From NCBI RefSeq assembly GCF_023276405.1, contig NZ_JALRMO010000001.1:8347501-8411500 (forward strand): a stretch of 64,000 nucleotides of DNA, written 5' to 3'. The translations under genes and the position numbers were made by a program. Positions within the stretch are counted from its first letter, which is position 1. Every line of letters begins with the position of its first letter. The notes beneath the pieces were generated by a model, which saw only the letters and a program-made list of their open reading frames with translations, was not told the DNA's origin and did not search any database. This document shows positions 33,572-42,775 of the stretch, one piece after another. Origin of the DNA: Paenibacillus hamazuiensis. Lineage in GTDB: Bacteria; Bacillota; Bacilli; Paenibacillales; NBRC-103111.

Positions 33572-34690
33572 TCAGGTTTTCCAGACGATTTGCAGCTTGC
33601 CGCCGAAGCCTCCGGGAATCGTCGTCCATAAAGGATAGACGCGGCTCGCGTCCAGCTTCAAATATTTGAAGCCCCAGCTTTGATCGGACGAGACCGGTCC
33701 GCAGTACCTGGTCGTCGAGTCGTCGCTGAAGATAAAATATTGACCGCTGTCATACGGATTTTGCATGAACGCCCGCGCCGCGCCGGCCCCTGCCTCGTCC
33801 GTGAGCAAATAATGCAGCGTATAATCGACGCCGTAATTGGCGACATAGACGGTGTTTCCGGTCGTTCGGTCAATGCCTGGCTCGAACTCTCCGGCCAGCG
33901 CTCGCGGGTTCGAATGCCGGTTGAACAGCTCGACGTACTCCGTGCCGGCGGCCGTGCTCCACGGAATATAGGCGGTGCGGGAACATGAGGGGAATGTGCC
34001 GCGCACCTGCGCTTCGAAGCAGTATTCCCCGTAGCCGACCCTTTGCCCCTTAAAGCAAGGGTCCGCATCGGGACGATCGGGCAATATCTGGTAATACGGA
34101 TCGGGCTGGGTCGCCTCCAGCACCGGAGCCGCCTTTTTCCAGAACGCGTAGACGGTCACCTCAATCGGCATCGGATCGGATCGGTCGTTATGGGCGACAA
34201 AATCGACGATGCCGGCTGCCGTTTGGTCGACGCCCACGGCGCCGGTTTCAAGCAGCACGAAAGGTTCCCCGGGGTGAAGAGTCGCTTTGTACATGTCGCG
34301 GCCGCGGGGATGGTTCGTCAGCCAGGCATCCCACGCCCTGGTACCGGCGAAAATGGAGGTTGAATGAACGGCATGTCCGGTTCGGTTCAGGTACAGATAT
34401 ACCGCCGACGCATTCGGATTCCGTACGCGTACGCGCATGATAACGGGTGCACTTGTGTTGTTGTAATGGTAAAAAAACACCCGGGTGCGGCCGGGAGATA
34501 CGTCCTGGTACAAATAAAACCCGTTGTCGGCGACGGCCTGCTGTTTGAGCTGCTGTCCCCCGAGGTATTCGGGATTGTTGCTGTGAAGAAGCGTATAACC
34601 TGCTTGGCCGAGCGTTACCTTCGAGTTGACAAGAGCTCCTTCGGCGATCCGGTCTTCGATACGGCAGGTTGGGCTCATGAGCGAGTTCAT
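33572..34690 (-). CDS. Unrecognised beta-rich protein, about 372 aa
   Basis: Starts probably at 34690 (MNSLMSPTCRIED) or 34678; AAAAAGG directly adjoins the first. No signal peptide or membrane segment. The sequence is rich in Tyr, Thr, Asn and Pro: VFFYHYNNTSAPVIMRV, VRNPNASAVYLYLNRTG, ETGAVGVDQTAAGIVDF, VYVANYGVDYTLHYLL. It looks like a beta-sandwich protein of a Paenibacillaceae-specific group, with a conserved WTTIPGGFGGKLQIVWKT end. No catalytic motif seen. Possibly spore- or surface-related, but that is a guess. Confidence 0.6.
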   Translation of the reverse strand: MNSLMSPTCRIEDRIAEGALVNSKVTLGQAGYTLLHSNNPEYLGGQQLKQQAVADNGFYLYQDVSPGRTRVFFYHYNNTSAPVIMRVRVRNPNASAVYLYLNRTGHAVHSTSIFAGTRAWDAWLTNHPRGRDMYKATLHPGEPFVLLETGAVGVDQTAAGIVDFVAHNDRSDPMPIEVTVYAFWKKAAPVLEATQPDPYYQILPDRPDADPCFKGQRVGYGEYCFEAQVRGTFPSCSRTAYIPWSTAAGTEYVELFNRHSNPRALAGEFEPGIDRTTGNTVYVANYGVDYTLHYLLTDEAGAGAARAFMQNPYDSGQYFIFSDDSTTRYCGPVSSDQSWGFKYLKLDASRVYPLWTTIPGGFGGKLQIVWKT

Positions 34691-34877
34691 CCTTTTTATA
34701 TTATGGATATGGGGGAGGTCATCGTCGCTATGACTATTTCGTACCAATGGCATACCCTCGAAATGCATTCAAAAGCAAGTTTACGACGAAATATTTTACA
34801 AATATTGTATATTCCAACGGATGGATGGGGATGGTAAAAAGTATAGCAATCGGAAGCGCAAAGAGAGGGTAACTTGG

Positions 34878-35393
34878 ATGCACCTAACCGTTGCCGCGGT
34901 CAGTATTTTAGCGGTTTTATTAACCGGAGTATGGAGAAAAGCGCCGGAGCTCCATACATCCCTGCTTTACGTAATTGTCGGGAATCTGCTCTACAATGTC
35001 CTGACGTACGAGTGGGTTCTTTGGGAGTTCCATCCGGAAGTATTCCCCGAAGCCGTAACCGAACTGATGTATACGTTCATCGTATTCCCCTGCACGGTGC
35101 TGCTTTACTTGGCTCGTTTTCCCGAAGGGACGATTGGGAGAAAACTGCTTCATATCGTTTTTTGGATAGCCGTATACGCCTTGGTTGAATTCGTCTGGGA
35201 AAGGTTCGGGCGGATCGATTACCATCACGGTTGGAGCTACTGGTGGTCGATCAGTTTTGATTTCATCATGTTCCCCATGCTTCGTCTGCATCAAAAAAGA
35301 TCGTGGATAGCCTATGTGCTGTCCTTCTTTATCACCTTGACGTTTCTTTTTCTCTTCAAGGTTCCGGTTCATATGCTTAAAACCAGTATGTGA
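34878..35393 (+). CDS. CBO0543-type integral membrane protein
   Basis: 171 residues from the ATG at 34878 (MHLTVAAVSILAVL), with GAGAGGGT ahead. Five hydrophobic segments, with the pattern LLYNVLTYEWVLWEF, MYTFIVFPCTVLLYLA, VYALVEFVWERFGRIDYHH, SISFDFIMFPMLRLHQ that matches the CBO0543 family of spore-formers. Function unknown. A longer start at 34821 lacks a ribosome site. Confidence 0.7.
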   Translation: MHLTVAAVSILAVLLTGVWRKAPELHTSLLYVIVGNLLYNVLTYEWVLWEFHPEVFPEAVTELMYTFIVFPCTVLLYLARFPEGTIGRKLLHIVFWIAVYALVEFVWERFGRIDYHHGWSYWWSISFDFIMFPMLRLHQKRSWIAYVLSFFITLTFLFLFKVPVHMLKTSM

Positions 35394-35488
35394 CATTTGT
35401 CCGTTTTTAACCGGGTCGATTGACACGCCCCCCTTGTTCGTGCTTGTATAGACATAGAATTCAGAAAGAACAAGGGAGTGGAATAAAA

Positions 35489-36163
35489 ATGTCATCGAAA
35501 TCCGGGGAACGGCCGGAGGCGCTTCTTTTTGACCTTGACGGAACGTTGTTTAAAACGGAAACTTTGCTGCTGCCGGCCTACCATGCCACATTTGACCAAT
35601 TGAGGGCGGAAGGGCTGTTTGCAGGGCCGACGCCTCCGGAAGAGAGAATTTTGGGAAGCCTTGGGATGCTGCTGGAGCATATTTGGCAAAACGTGATGCC
35701 GGGCTCCTCGAAGGAAGCCCGTTTGCGTGCGGACGAGCTTTTGCTGGAGTACCAGCTCGAAGGCTTGCGCCGCGGGCAAGGAGAGCTGTACGACGAAGTG
35801 GCTTCCGCTTTACGGGAGATGAGAGAGCGGGGGTTCCGGTTGTTTGTCGCGAGCAACGGCCTCGAAGCTTATGTAAAGCAGGTGCCGGAGCATAAAGGGA
35901 TTGCGCCGCTCTTTGAAGGCCTGTACAGCGCCGGGGAATACAAGACCTCCTCCAAGGTCGATCTGGTTCGGCTGCTGCTGGATAAGCACGGAATCAAGAG
36001 CGCCTGGATGGTCGGCGACCGTTCCTCGGATGTCGAAGCCGGACGCAAAAACGGGCTCACCGTCGTCGGCTGCGACTACGCCGGCTTCCGTAAGGAAGGC
36101 GAGCTGGAAGGGGCGCACATCGTGATCCGCCGGTTCGGCGAGCTGCTCGGGCATTTGGGTTAA
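35489..36163 (+). CDS. HAD-superfamily hydrolase, phosphoglycolate-phosphatase-like
   Basis: 224 residues from the ATG at 35489 with AAGGGAGTGG upstream. Haloacid dehalogenase motifs: LLFDLDGTLFKTE (nucleophile Asp), VASNGLEAYV, and AWMVGDRSSDVEAGRKNG (metal Asp pair). The cap is an all-alpha insertion after motif I. It probably removes phosphate from a small metabolite. TTGACA - TTGTAT with an 18-bp spacer at about 35420-35449 is a plausible promoter. Confidence 0.85.
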   Translation: MSSKSGERPEALLFDLDGTLFKTETLLLPAYHATFDQLRAEGLFAGPTPPEERILGSLGMLLEHIWQNVMPGSSKEARLRADELLLEYQLEGLRRGQGELYDEVASALREMRERGFRLFVASNGLEAYVKQVPEHKGIAPLFEGLYSAGEYKTSSKVDLVRLLLDKHGIKSAWMVGDRSSDVEAGRKNGLTVVGCDYAGFRKEGELEGAHIVIRRFGELLGHLG

Positions 36164-36177
36164 GCGAATGCAGCCCC

Positions 36178-36228
36178 AAAAAAAAGGATGCACTTTCCGC
36201 TGCGTGCGGGGGGCATCCTTTTTTTTTA
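36178..36228 (+). terminator. Bidirectional terminator between convergent genes
   Basis: AAAAAAAGGATGC ... GCATCCTTTTTTTTT around a GC-rich inner hairpin; serves the HAD gene and perhaps the ATP-grasp operon. Confidence 0.85.
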
Positions 36229-36248
36229 AACGGAGTCAAGGGCTTTCA

Positions 36249-37391
36249 TCATGACAAGCCGTCCGCAGGACCGAATTCATGGAAAGGGCCTGCCTGCGAG
36301 GCTTTCGCCTTGCCCTGCTTATGAACCCAAAGCGCGTACTCCAGCGGCCGGGTGATCGCCTTGCGGTACGTCGACAGCTGGCCGATGCGGTAAAATACCT
36401 CGCGGGACGGCTTCGGGTTGACCTCCAGCAGCCAGACATGGCCGGTCGGATCGACGGCCAAATCGATGCCCGCCTCGCAGAAGCTGCCGAACCGCTTCTC
36501 AAGATGTTCGGCGACATCGAGCCCGAGCCGGTACGCTTCGCGTTTGATCTGCTCCACCTTCGCGCTTGGGAAGCGCCCTTCGAGCAGCTTCTCCATCGGC
36601 ACCGCGATGCCGCCGCCATGGAGATTCGACGTGACCGAGCGCTTCGGACCGATCCTGCCGGCGCAGCCGGTGATCTCCCATTCGCCGCTGCCGTTTTTTT
36701 GCACGAGCATGCGGTAGTCGTGTACGCGGCCATCTTTCAGCTTCAGCGGAATTCCCTGCTGGACGAGATATCTTTGAGCGAGCGGAAAGCCGTTTAGCGT
36801 TCGCACAATGCCGCGTACGCTCACCTGCCGGGGCATCATGATGCGCCGCTGCTGGTCGCGGCCCTGCAGCAGGAAAGTGTTCGTGCCGATACGTTCGATG
36901 CGCACGATGCCGCGGCCGCCGGTGCCGCCTCGCGGCTTCAAGTAAACAAGCCGATGCTCCTTCAGCATGCGGCTGAGCGCCTTATCGTCCCTATACTGCA
37001 CCGTTTGGGGCAAATGAGGCGCTATTTTCTCGCTTTCGAGCAAAATCTGGTGCATGGTCCATTTGTTGGCGAGCGGCTTGCTGATATAGTGCAGCTTATA
37101 CCGGCTTCGGAAAGCCTGGATTTTGCGGTAATTGTTTACCCCATGGTAGCGGCAGCGGTCATAAACGATCTGTGGGAGCGAAATCCATTTGCGCCGCCAC
37201 ATTCCCGTACCCGGATCGTAATACTGCGCATGCACCAGCTGCCTGGAAGCATCGACATCGTCGGGAGTGAAAACGAACGGCTCGATGCCGAGCCGTTTTC
37301 CATGAATGCATAACTTGCGGAAAAACGACCGTTCCTCCAGCCGTTTCTCGCTCAAATACATGGCCAAAATGCCGAGACGTAAAGACGCCAT
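36249..37391 (-). CDS. YheC/YheD-family ATP-grasp protein (copy 5)
   Basis: 380 residues, no signal. N-terminal part LRLGILAMYLSEKRL and FVFTPDDVDA, then ATP-grasp motifs: VYLKPRGGTGGRGIVRIER (phosphate loop), YLVQQGIPLK, DYRMLVQKNGSGEWEITG, GPKRSVTSNLHGGGI and the metal-binding VWLLEVNPKPSREVF. Family members in B. subtilis (YheC, YheD) are coat-associated in spores; the ligated substrates are unknown. Last of five consecutive genes, seven bases after copy 4. AAGGCGG lies ahead of the ATG. Confidence 0.88.
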   Translation of the reverse strand: MASLRLGILAMYLSEKRLEERSFFRKLCIHGKRLGIEPFVFTPDDVDASRQLVHAQYYDPGTGMWRRKWISLPQIVYDRCRYHGVNNYRKIQAFRSRYKLHYISKPLANKWTMHQILLESEKIAPHLPQTVQYRDDKALSRMLKEHRLVYLKPRGGTGGRGIVRIERIGTNTFLLQGRDQQRRIMMPRQVSVRGIVRTLNGFPLAQRYLVQQGIPLKLKDGRVHDYRMLVQKNGSGEWEITGCAGRIGPKRSVTSNLHGGGIAVPMEKLLEGRFPSAKVEQIKREAYRLGLDVAEHLEKRFGSFCEAGIDLAVDPTGHVWLLEVNPKPSREVFYRIGQLSTYRKAITRPLEYALWVHKQGKAKASQAGPFHEFGPADGLS

Positions 37392-37397
37392 GCAGCA

Positions 37398-38651
37398 TCA
37401 ACCGCCTTCCGTAGGCTTTAAAAGACGGACAGACGCTTTTTTTCGCTTAGGCGCAGCCAAGGGGGAACGCGTCCGCATGCGGGTGCGGATTCGTTTGCGG
37501 GCACGCGTGCGTTTCCTTTTTTTCATCCCTGCCAAAAATGCCGAGTAATTGATCAGGTTTTCCAGCGATCTTTTGCGTATCGGCGGTTCGTCGAATTTCA
37601 TCGGCTTCGAGTTGGCTTCGAAAAACCACAGGTTTCCCTTCGTATCGACTCCGAGATCCATCGACATTTCCCCCAGCGTCTGTCCGGACGCTTTTTCGAT
37701 TTGCTTTGCGATCGTGATGGCGGTCCGTTTCGTCCGCCGGATGATTTTCTTGGTGTCCTGCAGGCCGAAGGTAGAGGACAGCAGTTTTTTCGGATTGTCG
37801 ATCGACCCGCCGCGCGGCACGTGGGTCGTAATGCTCAGCTTGCCGGCAAGGCGCGCTCCGACGCCGGCTACCGACCAGTGTCCCTTGGCGTTTTTTTGCA
37901 CGAGCACGCGCAAATCGAACGGCCGGTTTTTGAATGTCGCGAGCGGGATGGCCTGCTGCATAATGTAATCCTGATTTCCCGCCAAATTGCGGATTTGCGT
38001 CCAAAGCGAGGAAATCGTCGGATAATAGGATATAATGCTGCGGGTTTTATCCTGAATCGATAATTGAAAATCGTTCGGACGCAGCTTGCTCGTGCTTTTG
38101 GCGACCTTCATGATGCCTTTGCCCGCCTTGCCGCGAACCGGCTTCAAGTACAACGCCCGGTGCTTCTGCAGCAGCTCCGCGAGATCCTCGCTCGTCGTCA
38201 GCTTCTGCGTGGCCGGCACCAGCTTGCGGGTAACGTCCGATTTGTTCAGCCATTCGAACAAGGTCCACTTGTTAAAAAACGACGGATTAAACAGGCGGAT
38301 TTGCCCGTGTTTGAGGCAGGCCTGTAGCGTTTGCTGAACTTCGGGCAGCAGCTCGAACTTGCGGAACGGGATCCGGTTGTAGACGACGTTAGGAACCGGC
38401 ACCTCCGTTTTTTTCCACCTTTTTGCGTTAAAATCGTAAACGTAGCCAAGCGTGTTCTTGCCGGATATCTTGAAGTCGGACGTGGTCGTCACGTAGACGT
38501 TCACGCCGAGCTCCTGGCCGGTGCGGATCAGGTCGATATAATTTTCCCGATTTCCGCGAAAAATTCTTTCGCCGTCGTCATAAGTGAGTATAGCCAGGGT
38601 GGGCCGTGGCCGTTTTTCGTGTACGACGGCGTCGATGTCGATGTCGTCCAC
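37398..38651 (-). CDS. YheC/YheD ATP-grasp protein with Arg/Lys-rich tail (copy 4)
   Basis: 417 residues from a GTG that follows the TGA of copy 3 directly; GGAGGGAAG precedes it. ATP-grasp blocks: LYLKPVRGKAGKGIMKVAK, YIMQQAIPLATF, LRVLVQKNAKGHWSVAG, LSITTHVPRGGS, LWFFEANSKPMKF. After the catalytic domain a C-terminal tail of about 40 residues is extremely basic (KKRKRTRARKRIRTRM, then PKRKKASVRLLK). No other copy has it. Such a tail could bind nucleic acid or an acidic polymer in the spore coat. No other function is visible. Confidence 0.88.
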   Translation of the reverse strand: MDDIDIDAVVHEKRPRPTLAILTYDDGERIFRGNRENYIDLIRTGQELGVNVYVTTTSDFKISGKNTLGYVYDFNAKRWKKTEVPVPNVVYNRIPFRKFELLPEVQQTLQACLKHGQIRLFNPSFFNKWTLFEWLNKSDVTRKLVPATQKLTTSEDLAELLQKHRALYLKPVRGKAGKGIMKVAKSTSKLRPNDFQLSIQDKTRSIISYYPTISSLWTQIRNLAGNQDYIMQQAIPLATFKNRPFDLRVLVQKNAKGHWSVAGVGARLAGKLSITTHVPRGGSIDNPKKLLSSTFGLQDTKKIIRRTKRTAITIAKQIEKASGQTLGEMSMDLGVDTKGNLWFFEANSKPMKFDEPPIRKRSLENLINYSAFLAGMKKRKRTRARKRIRTRMRTRSPLAAPKRKKASVRLLKPTEGG

Positions 38652-40019
38652 TCAAGCTTCCCTCCTTGGGCGAAATCGGCTCAAATATTGGCAAAAGTCG
38701 AAAATGTGATTGAGCGTCGCTTTCCCCTGTCCTTTTAAGGCCGGATGTTTAAAAATCGAGCGTCCCGGCTTCGAGTTCGCTTCGAACATCCAAATCCCCT
38801 CGTTTTGATCGATGCCGATGTCAAATCCGAGCTCGCCCAGCATGTGCCGATGCTTTCGTTCGATCGCTTCGGCAAGCTGGATGACGGTCTCTTTCGCTTT
38901 ATCCAGCACTTCGTCGCCGCGGCTGCCGAAAGCTTGCCGCAGCGCCTGTTCCGGCGTAAGCAGCTGGCCGCCGTTGCGCACGTGGGTCGTGACGCTGCCT
39001 TTGCCCGCCTTTTTCGCGCCGACGCCGGCGACGACCCACTCGTTGCTGCTGTTTTTCGTCAGGTGGAAGCGGAAGTCGATCGGGCAGTTATCGATTTCGA
39101 TCAGGCGGATGCCCTGCTGGGCGACATAATGGTTCAGCCGTCCGTTGCGGCGGCTGATGTGGTTATACAATCCCTCGAACTTGCTGAAGCGGAGCAGCAC
39201 GTTTTTGCCGGCCCTGCGGAAGCGGGCGTAATACCCTCGCTTCGGATTGTAGGTCAGCCGGTAAATGCCGATGCCAAGCGATCCGCCGGTCGGCTTCAGG
39301 TAAATGAATTTGTGCCTCTCCAGCATATCCTTGATTTGCGCTTGCGTCGGATTCATTCGCGATTCGGGCACATGCCTGAACGCTTCCGTCCCTTCAAGCA
39401 GGTTGTAGACGTCCGATTTGTCGAAAAAAGCCCAGTTGAACAGCGGAATGCCCCGGCGCAGAAAACGCTGCTTGAAGCTGTCCATCGAGGCGAGCTTTTC
39501 GGCTTTGCGGCTCGGCAGCCGGTTATACACGACGTCCGGCAAAGGCACCGTCCGGCGAACCCAACCGCCGTCCTTGCGGGGAAAGTAACCGAGCACCGTC
39601 TCCTGCGCCCAATTGACATGGCGCGGGGAGAAGGCGAACGTGAACGAACGGCCTTCGCCCGGACTCATAAATTCGCGGATCAGGCCGGTTCGCGTGCCGA
39701 AAGGGCGCGACTCGCTCGCAAGAACCCCGGTCATGATGCCGATGAGCGGACCGAATTGAATGTCTTTGCCGGTCGTCGACATGATCATGCTGGAGCCCGA
39801 AGGCGGGATTTTGATGGCGCTGGCGAGCGAGGGAGGGAAGTAGGCGTGCCTCCCGGATTTTTTCAATATTTTTAGCGGTGCGTTCGTCTTTTTGGTCCCA
39901 AGCCGAAGAGTCACGGTTTTTGTCTTGGCCAGCTTTAACGTTTTGGCGAGCTCGCTGGTGAGATAGATGGCTCTCTCCGGCCGTTGCGTCACATGAATCG
40001 TGCAGGTAGTGATACTCAT
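38652..40019 (-). CDS. YheC/YheD ATP-grasp protein, long form (copy 3)
   Basis: 455 residues from the ATG at 40019 behind AGGAGG. The first 110 residues are an extra beta domain (AIYLTSELAKTLKL, VTLRLGTKKTNAPL, FGPLIGIMTGVL) seen in long YheC/D proteins. Then FAFSPRHVNWAQETVLGY and the ATP-grasp motifs IYLKPTGGSLGIGIYRL, YVAQQGIRLIEI, FRFHLTKNSSNEWVVAG, GSVTTHVRNGGQLL, IWMFEANSKPGRSIF. Its start overlaps the stop of copy 2 by four bases (ATGA). Confidence 0.88.
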   Translation of the reverse strand: MSITTCTIHVTQRPERAIYLTSELAKTLKLAKTKTVTLRLGTKKTNAPLKILKKSGRHAYFPPSLASAIKIPPSGSSMIMSTTGKDIQFGPLIGIMTGVLASESRPFGTRTGLIREFMSPGEGRSFTFAFSPRHVNWAQETVLGYFPRKDGGWVRRTVPLPDVVYNRLPSRKAEKLASMDSFKQRFLRRGIPLFNWAFFDKSDVYNLLEGTEAFRHVPESRMNPTQAQIKDMLERHKFIYLKPTGGSLGIGIYRLTYNPKRGYYARFRRAGKNVLLRFSKFEGLYNHISRRNGRLNHYVAQQGIRLIEIDNCPIDFRFHLTKNSSNEWVVAGVGAKKAGKGSVTTHVRNGGQLLTPEQALRQAFGSRGDEVLDKAKETVIQLAEAIERKHRHMLGELGFDIGIDQNEGIWMFEANSKPGRSIFKHPALKGQGKATLNHIFDFCQYLSRFRPRREA

Positions 40020-41203
40020 GATTGTCCTCCTGTACTCCTCCTCGGAAAATAAGGAGCTTCTTCTAAGCCAAGTTTTCGTATATCTGCTCCATTCCACGTT
40101 CTCTTTATCAAGTACCCGGCATAGCGAATCGGGCTGGCCAAGGCGTTCAGCCTGGCTTCGGAATCGTTCAGCCTGGCAAAAATCGAGCGCCCCGGCTTGG
40201 AATTGGCCTCCAGAAACCAGACGCGGCCTGCGGCATCGATGCCGAAATCGAGGCCGAGCTCGGCAAGCCGGCCATGCCGGCGTTCAAGCGCCGGCGGAAG
40301 CCGGCGGGAGAGTGCGGCAAGCTCCGCTGCGATGCGCCCGGCGTGCGTCTCGCCGAATTGTGCGGCGAGAAACGGCATCATCTCCGCCACGTCGCCTCCG
40401 CCGTGCAGGTTGGAGGTGACGCTGCCGGGGCGCCCGCGACGAACGGCCATGCCGGTCAGACGCCAGCGGCCGCTGCCGTCCTTTTGCACCAGCGAGCGAA
40501 CGTCGAACGCCTCGCCTTCCGGCGTCGTTAACGCGAGGTAACGCTGCAGCAAATAGCTGCGCCCGCGGATGAAGCGCTCGAGCCAGAGCTGCAGTTGGGT
40601 AAACCCGGCAATGGTCAATTGAACCGTTCGGTTGTGCCGGTCCCTGCCGTTGATGAGGTAGAGGCCGGACGCCTTGTCTTTGTGCACGTGCAGCGCGCCT
40701 TTGCCTTGGGAGCCGGCCAGCGGCTTCAGAAACGCATCGTCATGCCGCCCGAACCAAGCCTCCAGCGTTTTCGGGCCGGCGTACGGAGTCGTCTCGGGCA
40801 AATACGGCGCCAGCTCCCGTTCGCGCAGCAGCATGCGGTGGACGTCCCATTTGCCTCCAAGTCCTACCCCGAGGAAGGCGATGCCCGCGCCGCTCAGCCG
40901 GCGCACTTGTTTGCGGTATTCGAGATACTGCTTTCTGCCGGAAAAAAAACATCGGTCATACACGGCATCCGGCAGCGGAAACCGGCGTTTGCACCACGAC
41001 CCGGCCGCGGCGTCATAAGCGTATCCGGCTGTCGTCCGCGTCATCCAGTCGACGTCTTGCGGCGAAAACACATAAACGGCCAGCCCCGCTTTGGCCCCAA
41101 GCAAACAGAGCTGACGGTAAAAGCCCCGATTCCGAAAAGGGATTTCTCCTTCCGCAGGGGACGTCATAATGCCTAGAAACCGCTGCCGCAACATTTCGGG
41201 CAT
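40016..41203 (-). CDS. YheC/YheD ATP-grasp protein (copy 2)
   Basis: 395 residues. Short form without the extra N-terminal domain: RFLGIMTSPAEGEIPF, VYVFSPQDVDWMTR. ATP-grasp blocks: AFLKPLAGSQGKGALHVH, LLQRYLALTTPEG, VRSLVQKDGSGRWRLTG, GSVTSNLHGGGDVAE, VWFLEANSKPGRSIF. GGGGG lies nine bases before the ATG. Confidence 0.88.
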   Translation of the reverse strand: MPEMLRQRFLGIMTSPAEGEIPFRNRGFYRQLCLLGAKAGLAVYVFSPQDVDWMTRTTAGYAYDAAAGSWCKRRFPLPDAVYDRCFFSGRKQYLEYRKQVRRLSGAGIAFLGVGLGGKWDVHRMLLRERELAPYLPETTPYAGPKTLEAWFGRHDDAFLKPLAGSQGKGALHVHKDKASGLYLINGRDRHNRTVQLTIAGFTQLQLWLERFIRGRSYLLQRYLALTTPEGEAFDVRSLVQKDGSGRWRLTGMAVRRGRPGSVTSNLHGGGDVAEMMPFLAAQFGETHAGRIAAELAALSRRLPPALERRHGRLAELGLDFGIDAAGRVWFLEANSKPGRSIFARLNDSEARLNALASPIRYAGYLIKRTWNGADIRKLGLEEAPYFPRRSTGGQS

Positions 41204-41231
41204 GGTCGTTTTCCCCCTTCCTGCTAGCCGG

Positions 41232-42599
41232 TCAAAACTTGGCGAGATAACGCGCGTATTGGACGACTTGCTTCACGGAAGGGCGCACTTTGCGATCCGC
41301 CTGCAGAGAGGTATTGTCGTCCTTGGAAGGCTTCGAATTGACTTCCAGCAGCCACACCTTGCCCGCGGTATCCATCGCCAGGTCGATCCCGAGTTCGGCG
41401 AAGTGGCCGTTAATTTGCGACTCGATTCCTTTGGCGATCAGGAGCGAAGCGCGCTTCAGCCTTGCCGCCGCATTGGTTTTGTTTGCCGCGTTGGAGCGGG
41501 CGATCGCCTCCTTCACAGGGCATAACGTGCCCCCCCGTGCCAGATTGGACACGAAGTGATGGTTTCCCGCGATGCGTCCGACAATGGACGTGACTCCCCA
41601 TTGTCCGGTTTTATCCCGCTGCACGAGCGAGCGGAAGTCGACGGGACGGTTGCCGACGGAGATCAGGTTCAGTCCCTGCTGAACCTGGTAACGCCGGGTT
41701 TTAATTTTTCCGGCGAGCGCCTGGACCATGGCGGTGAGGCTCGGGAACGCCTGCTTGCGGGTGCCGTTTACGCCCGCATAATGGCAAACGTAACTTCCGC
41801 TCTCCTGCCGCCGAATCCGGACGATGCCTTTGCCGAGGCTGCCGGTTATCGGTTTGAGAAATACGGTGGCATGTTTCGTGCACATGCCCTTCAGCAATTG
41901 TGCGTTTCTCAGCAAATGCGACTCCGGCAAATAAATGTGCAGCGACGCTTCCTTGCGCAGGGCATCGAACACTTCGTTTTTATTGAGATATTTCTCGTTA
42001 AAAATGCTGCTGTGGTGATGAAGCTTGGCGTTTTGGATAAATTGCTGGACGACCGGACGATTTTCGTATCTGCGCGAAGTCAGCCTGTTGTAAATGACAT
42101 GGGGGACCGGAAACGAATTTCGGATCCAGCGCCCCGAATACGTATATCCTTTCACCGTGTCGCTGCGGGGGCTAATATCGTCCGGCGTGAAAAAATAAAC
42201 AAAAGCTCCGTGCTCCTCGCAGGCGTCGGTCATTTCGCGGCAAAACGCCGTGATCGTGCCGAACGGACGATCCGGTGAACTGCTGAATACCCGGCTGACC
42301 ATAACTCCGATAAGAGGTCCGATGCTCAGGGTGCGGGAGGTTGCGCTGTATTTCAGGCATAGCTGCCTGCCGCCCGTCAGGCCCATCTTGGATGCAAGCG
42401 AGTCCGACAGGCGCAGGGCCAGAGGCTGCTGACTCGAAGCAACCTTCACGTCGTGCTTGAAAGAACCGAAGCGCAAATTCAAGGTTTGCCCTGTCGGGAT
42501 CTTCCATTTTTTGATCACGGTTTCCCCGAGCAGTATAACCTTATCGTCCATGTAGATGCTGGCACTTTGCACTTGTACCCTGACTTTTGTTCTTTTCAT
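41232..42599 (-). CDS. YheC/YheD ATP-grasp protein, long form (copy 1)
   Basis: 455 residues from the ATG at 42599 (MKRTKVRVQVQSAS) with GGAAGGAG ahead; frames to 42866 exist but the site and homology favour this start. N-terminal beta domain (VILLGETVIKKWKIP, LRFGSFKHDVKVAS, IGPLIGVMVSRVF), then FFTPDDISPRSDTVKGYTY and ATP-grasp motifs VFLKPITGSLGKGIVRIRR, YQVQQGLNLISV, FRSLVQRDKTGQWGVTS, HFVSNLARGGTLC, VWLLEVNSKPSKDD. First of the five-gene array. Confidence 0.88.
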   Translation of the reverse strand: MKRTKVRVQVQSASIYMDDKVILLGETVIKKWKIPTGQTLNLRFGSFKHDVKVASSQQPLALRLSDSLASKMGLTGGRQLCLKYSATSRTLSIGPLIGVMVSRVFSSSPDRPFGTITAFCREMTDACEEHGAFVYFFTPDDISPRSDTVKGYTYSGRWIRNSFPVPHVIYNRLTSRRYENRPVVQQFIQNAKLHHHSSIFNEKYLNKNEVFDALRKEASLHIYLPESHLLRNAQLLKGMCTKHATVFLKPITGSLGKGIVRIRRQESGSYVCHYAGVNGTRKQAFPSLTAMVQALAGKIKTRRYQVQQGLNLISVGNRPVDFRSLVQRDKTGQWGVTSIVGRIAGNHHFVSNLARGGTLCPVKEAIARSNAANKTNAAARLKRASLLIAKGIESQINGHFAELGIDLAMDTAGKVWLLEVNSKPSKDDNTSLQADRKVRPSVKQVVQYARYLAKF

Positions 42600-42730
42600 G
42601 AACCGAACTCCTTCCAGCACCGACTTTCTGGCTTGAATAAAGCTAACTAATTCATCATATGAGGACATTTTTACCTTGGTGAAAAGAAAACAGGTCCATC
42701 GCCACCCAAATAGCGGGCGGATGCATACAA

Positions 42731-42765
42731 AAACGCCCGCACTCCGGTAAAGGAGTACGGGCGTT
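42731..42765 (-). terminator. Terminator downstream of the tandem repeats
   Basis: Minus strand: ACGCCCGTACTCC-TTTACC-GGAGTGCGGGCGT followed by TTTTTG. It would end transcripts arriving from the MFS gene and the repeat array, ahead of the ATP-grasp operon promoter. Confidence 0.85.
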
Positions 42766-42775
42766 GGAGGGCAGC

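Noticed and set aside
35430-35482. CCCTTGTTC / GAACAAGGG inverted repeat hiding the ribosome site of the HAD gene
   Set aside because: The left arm lies in the spacer of the likely promoter, so it would not be in the transcript.
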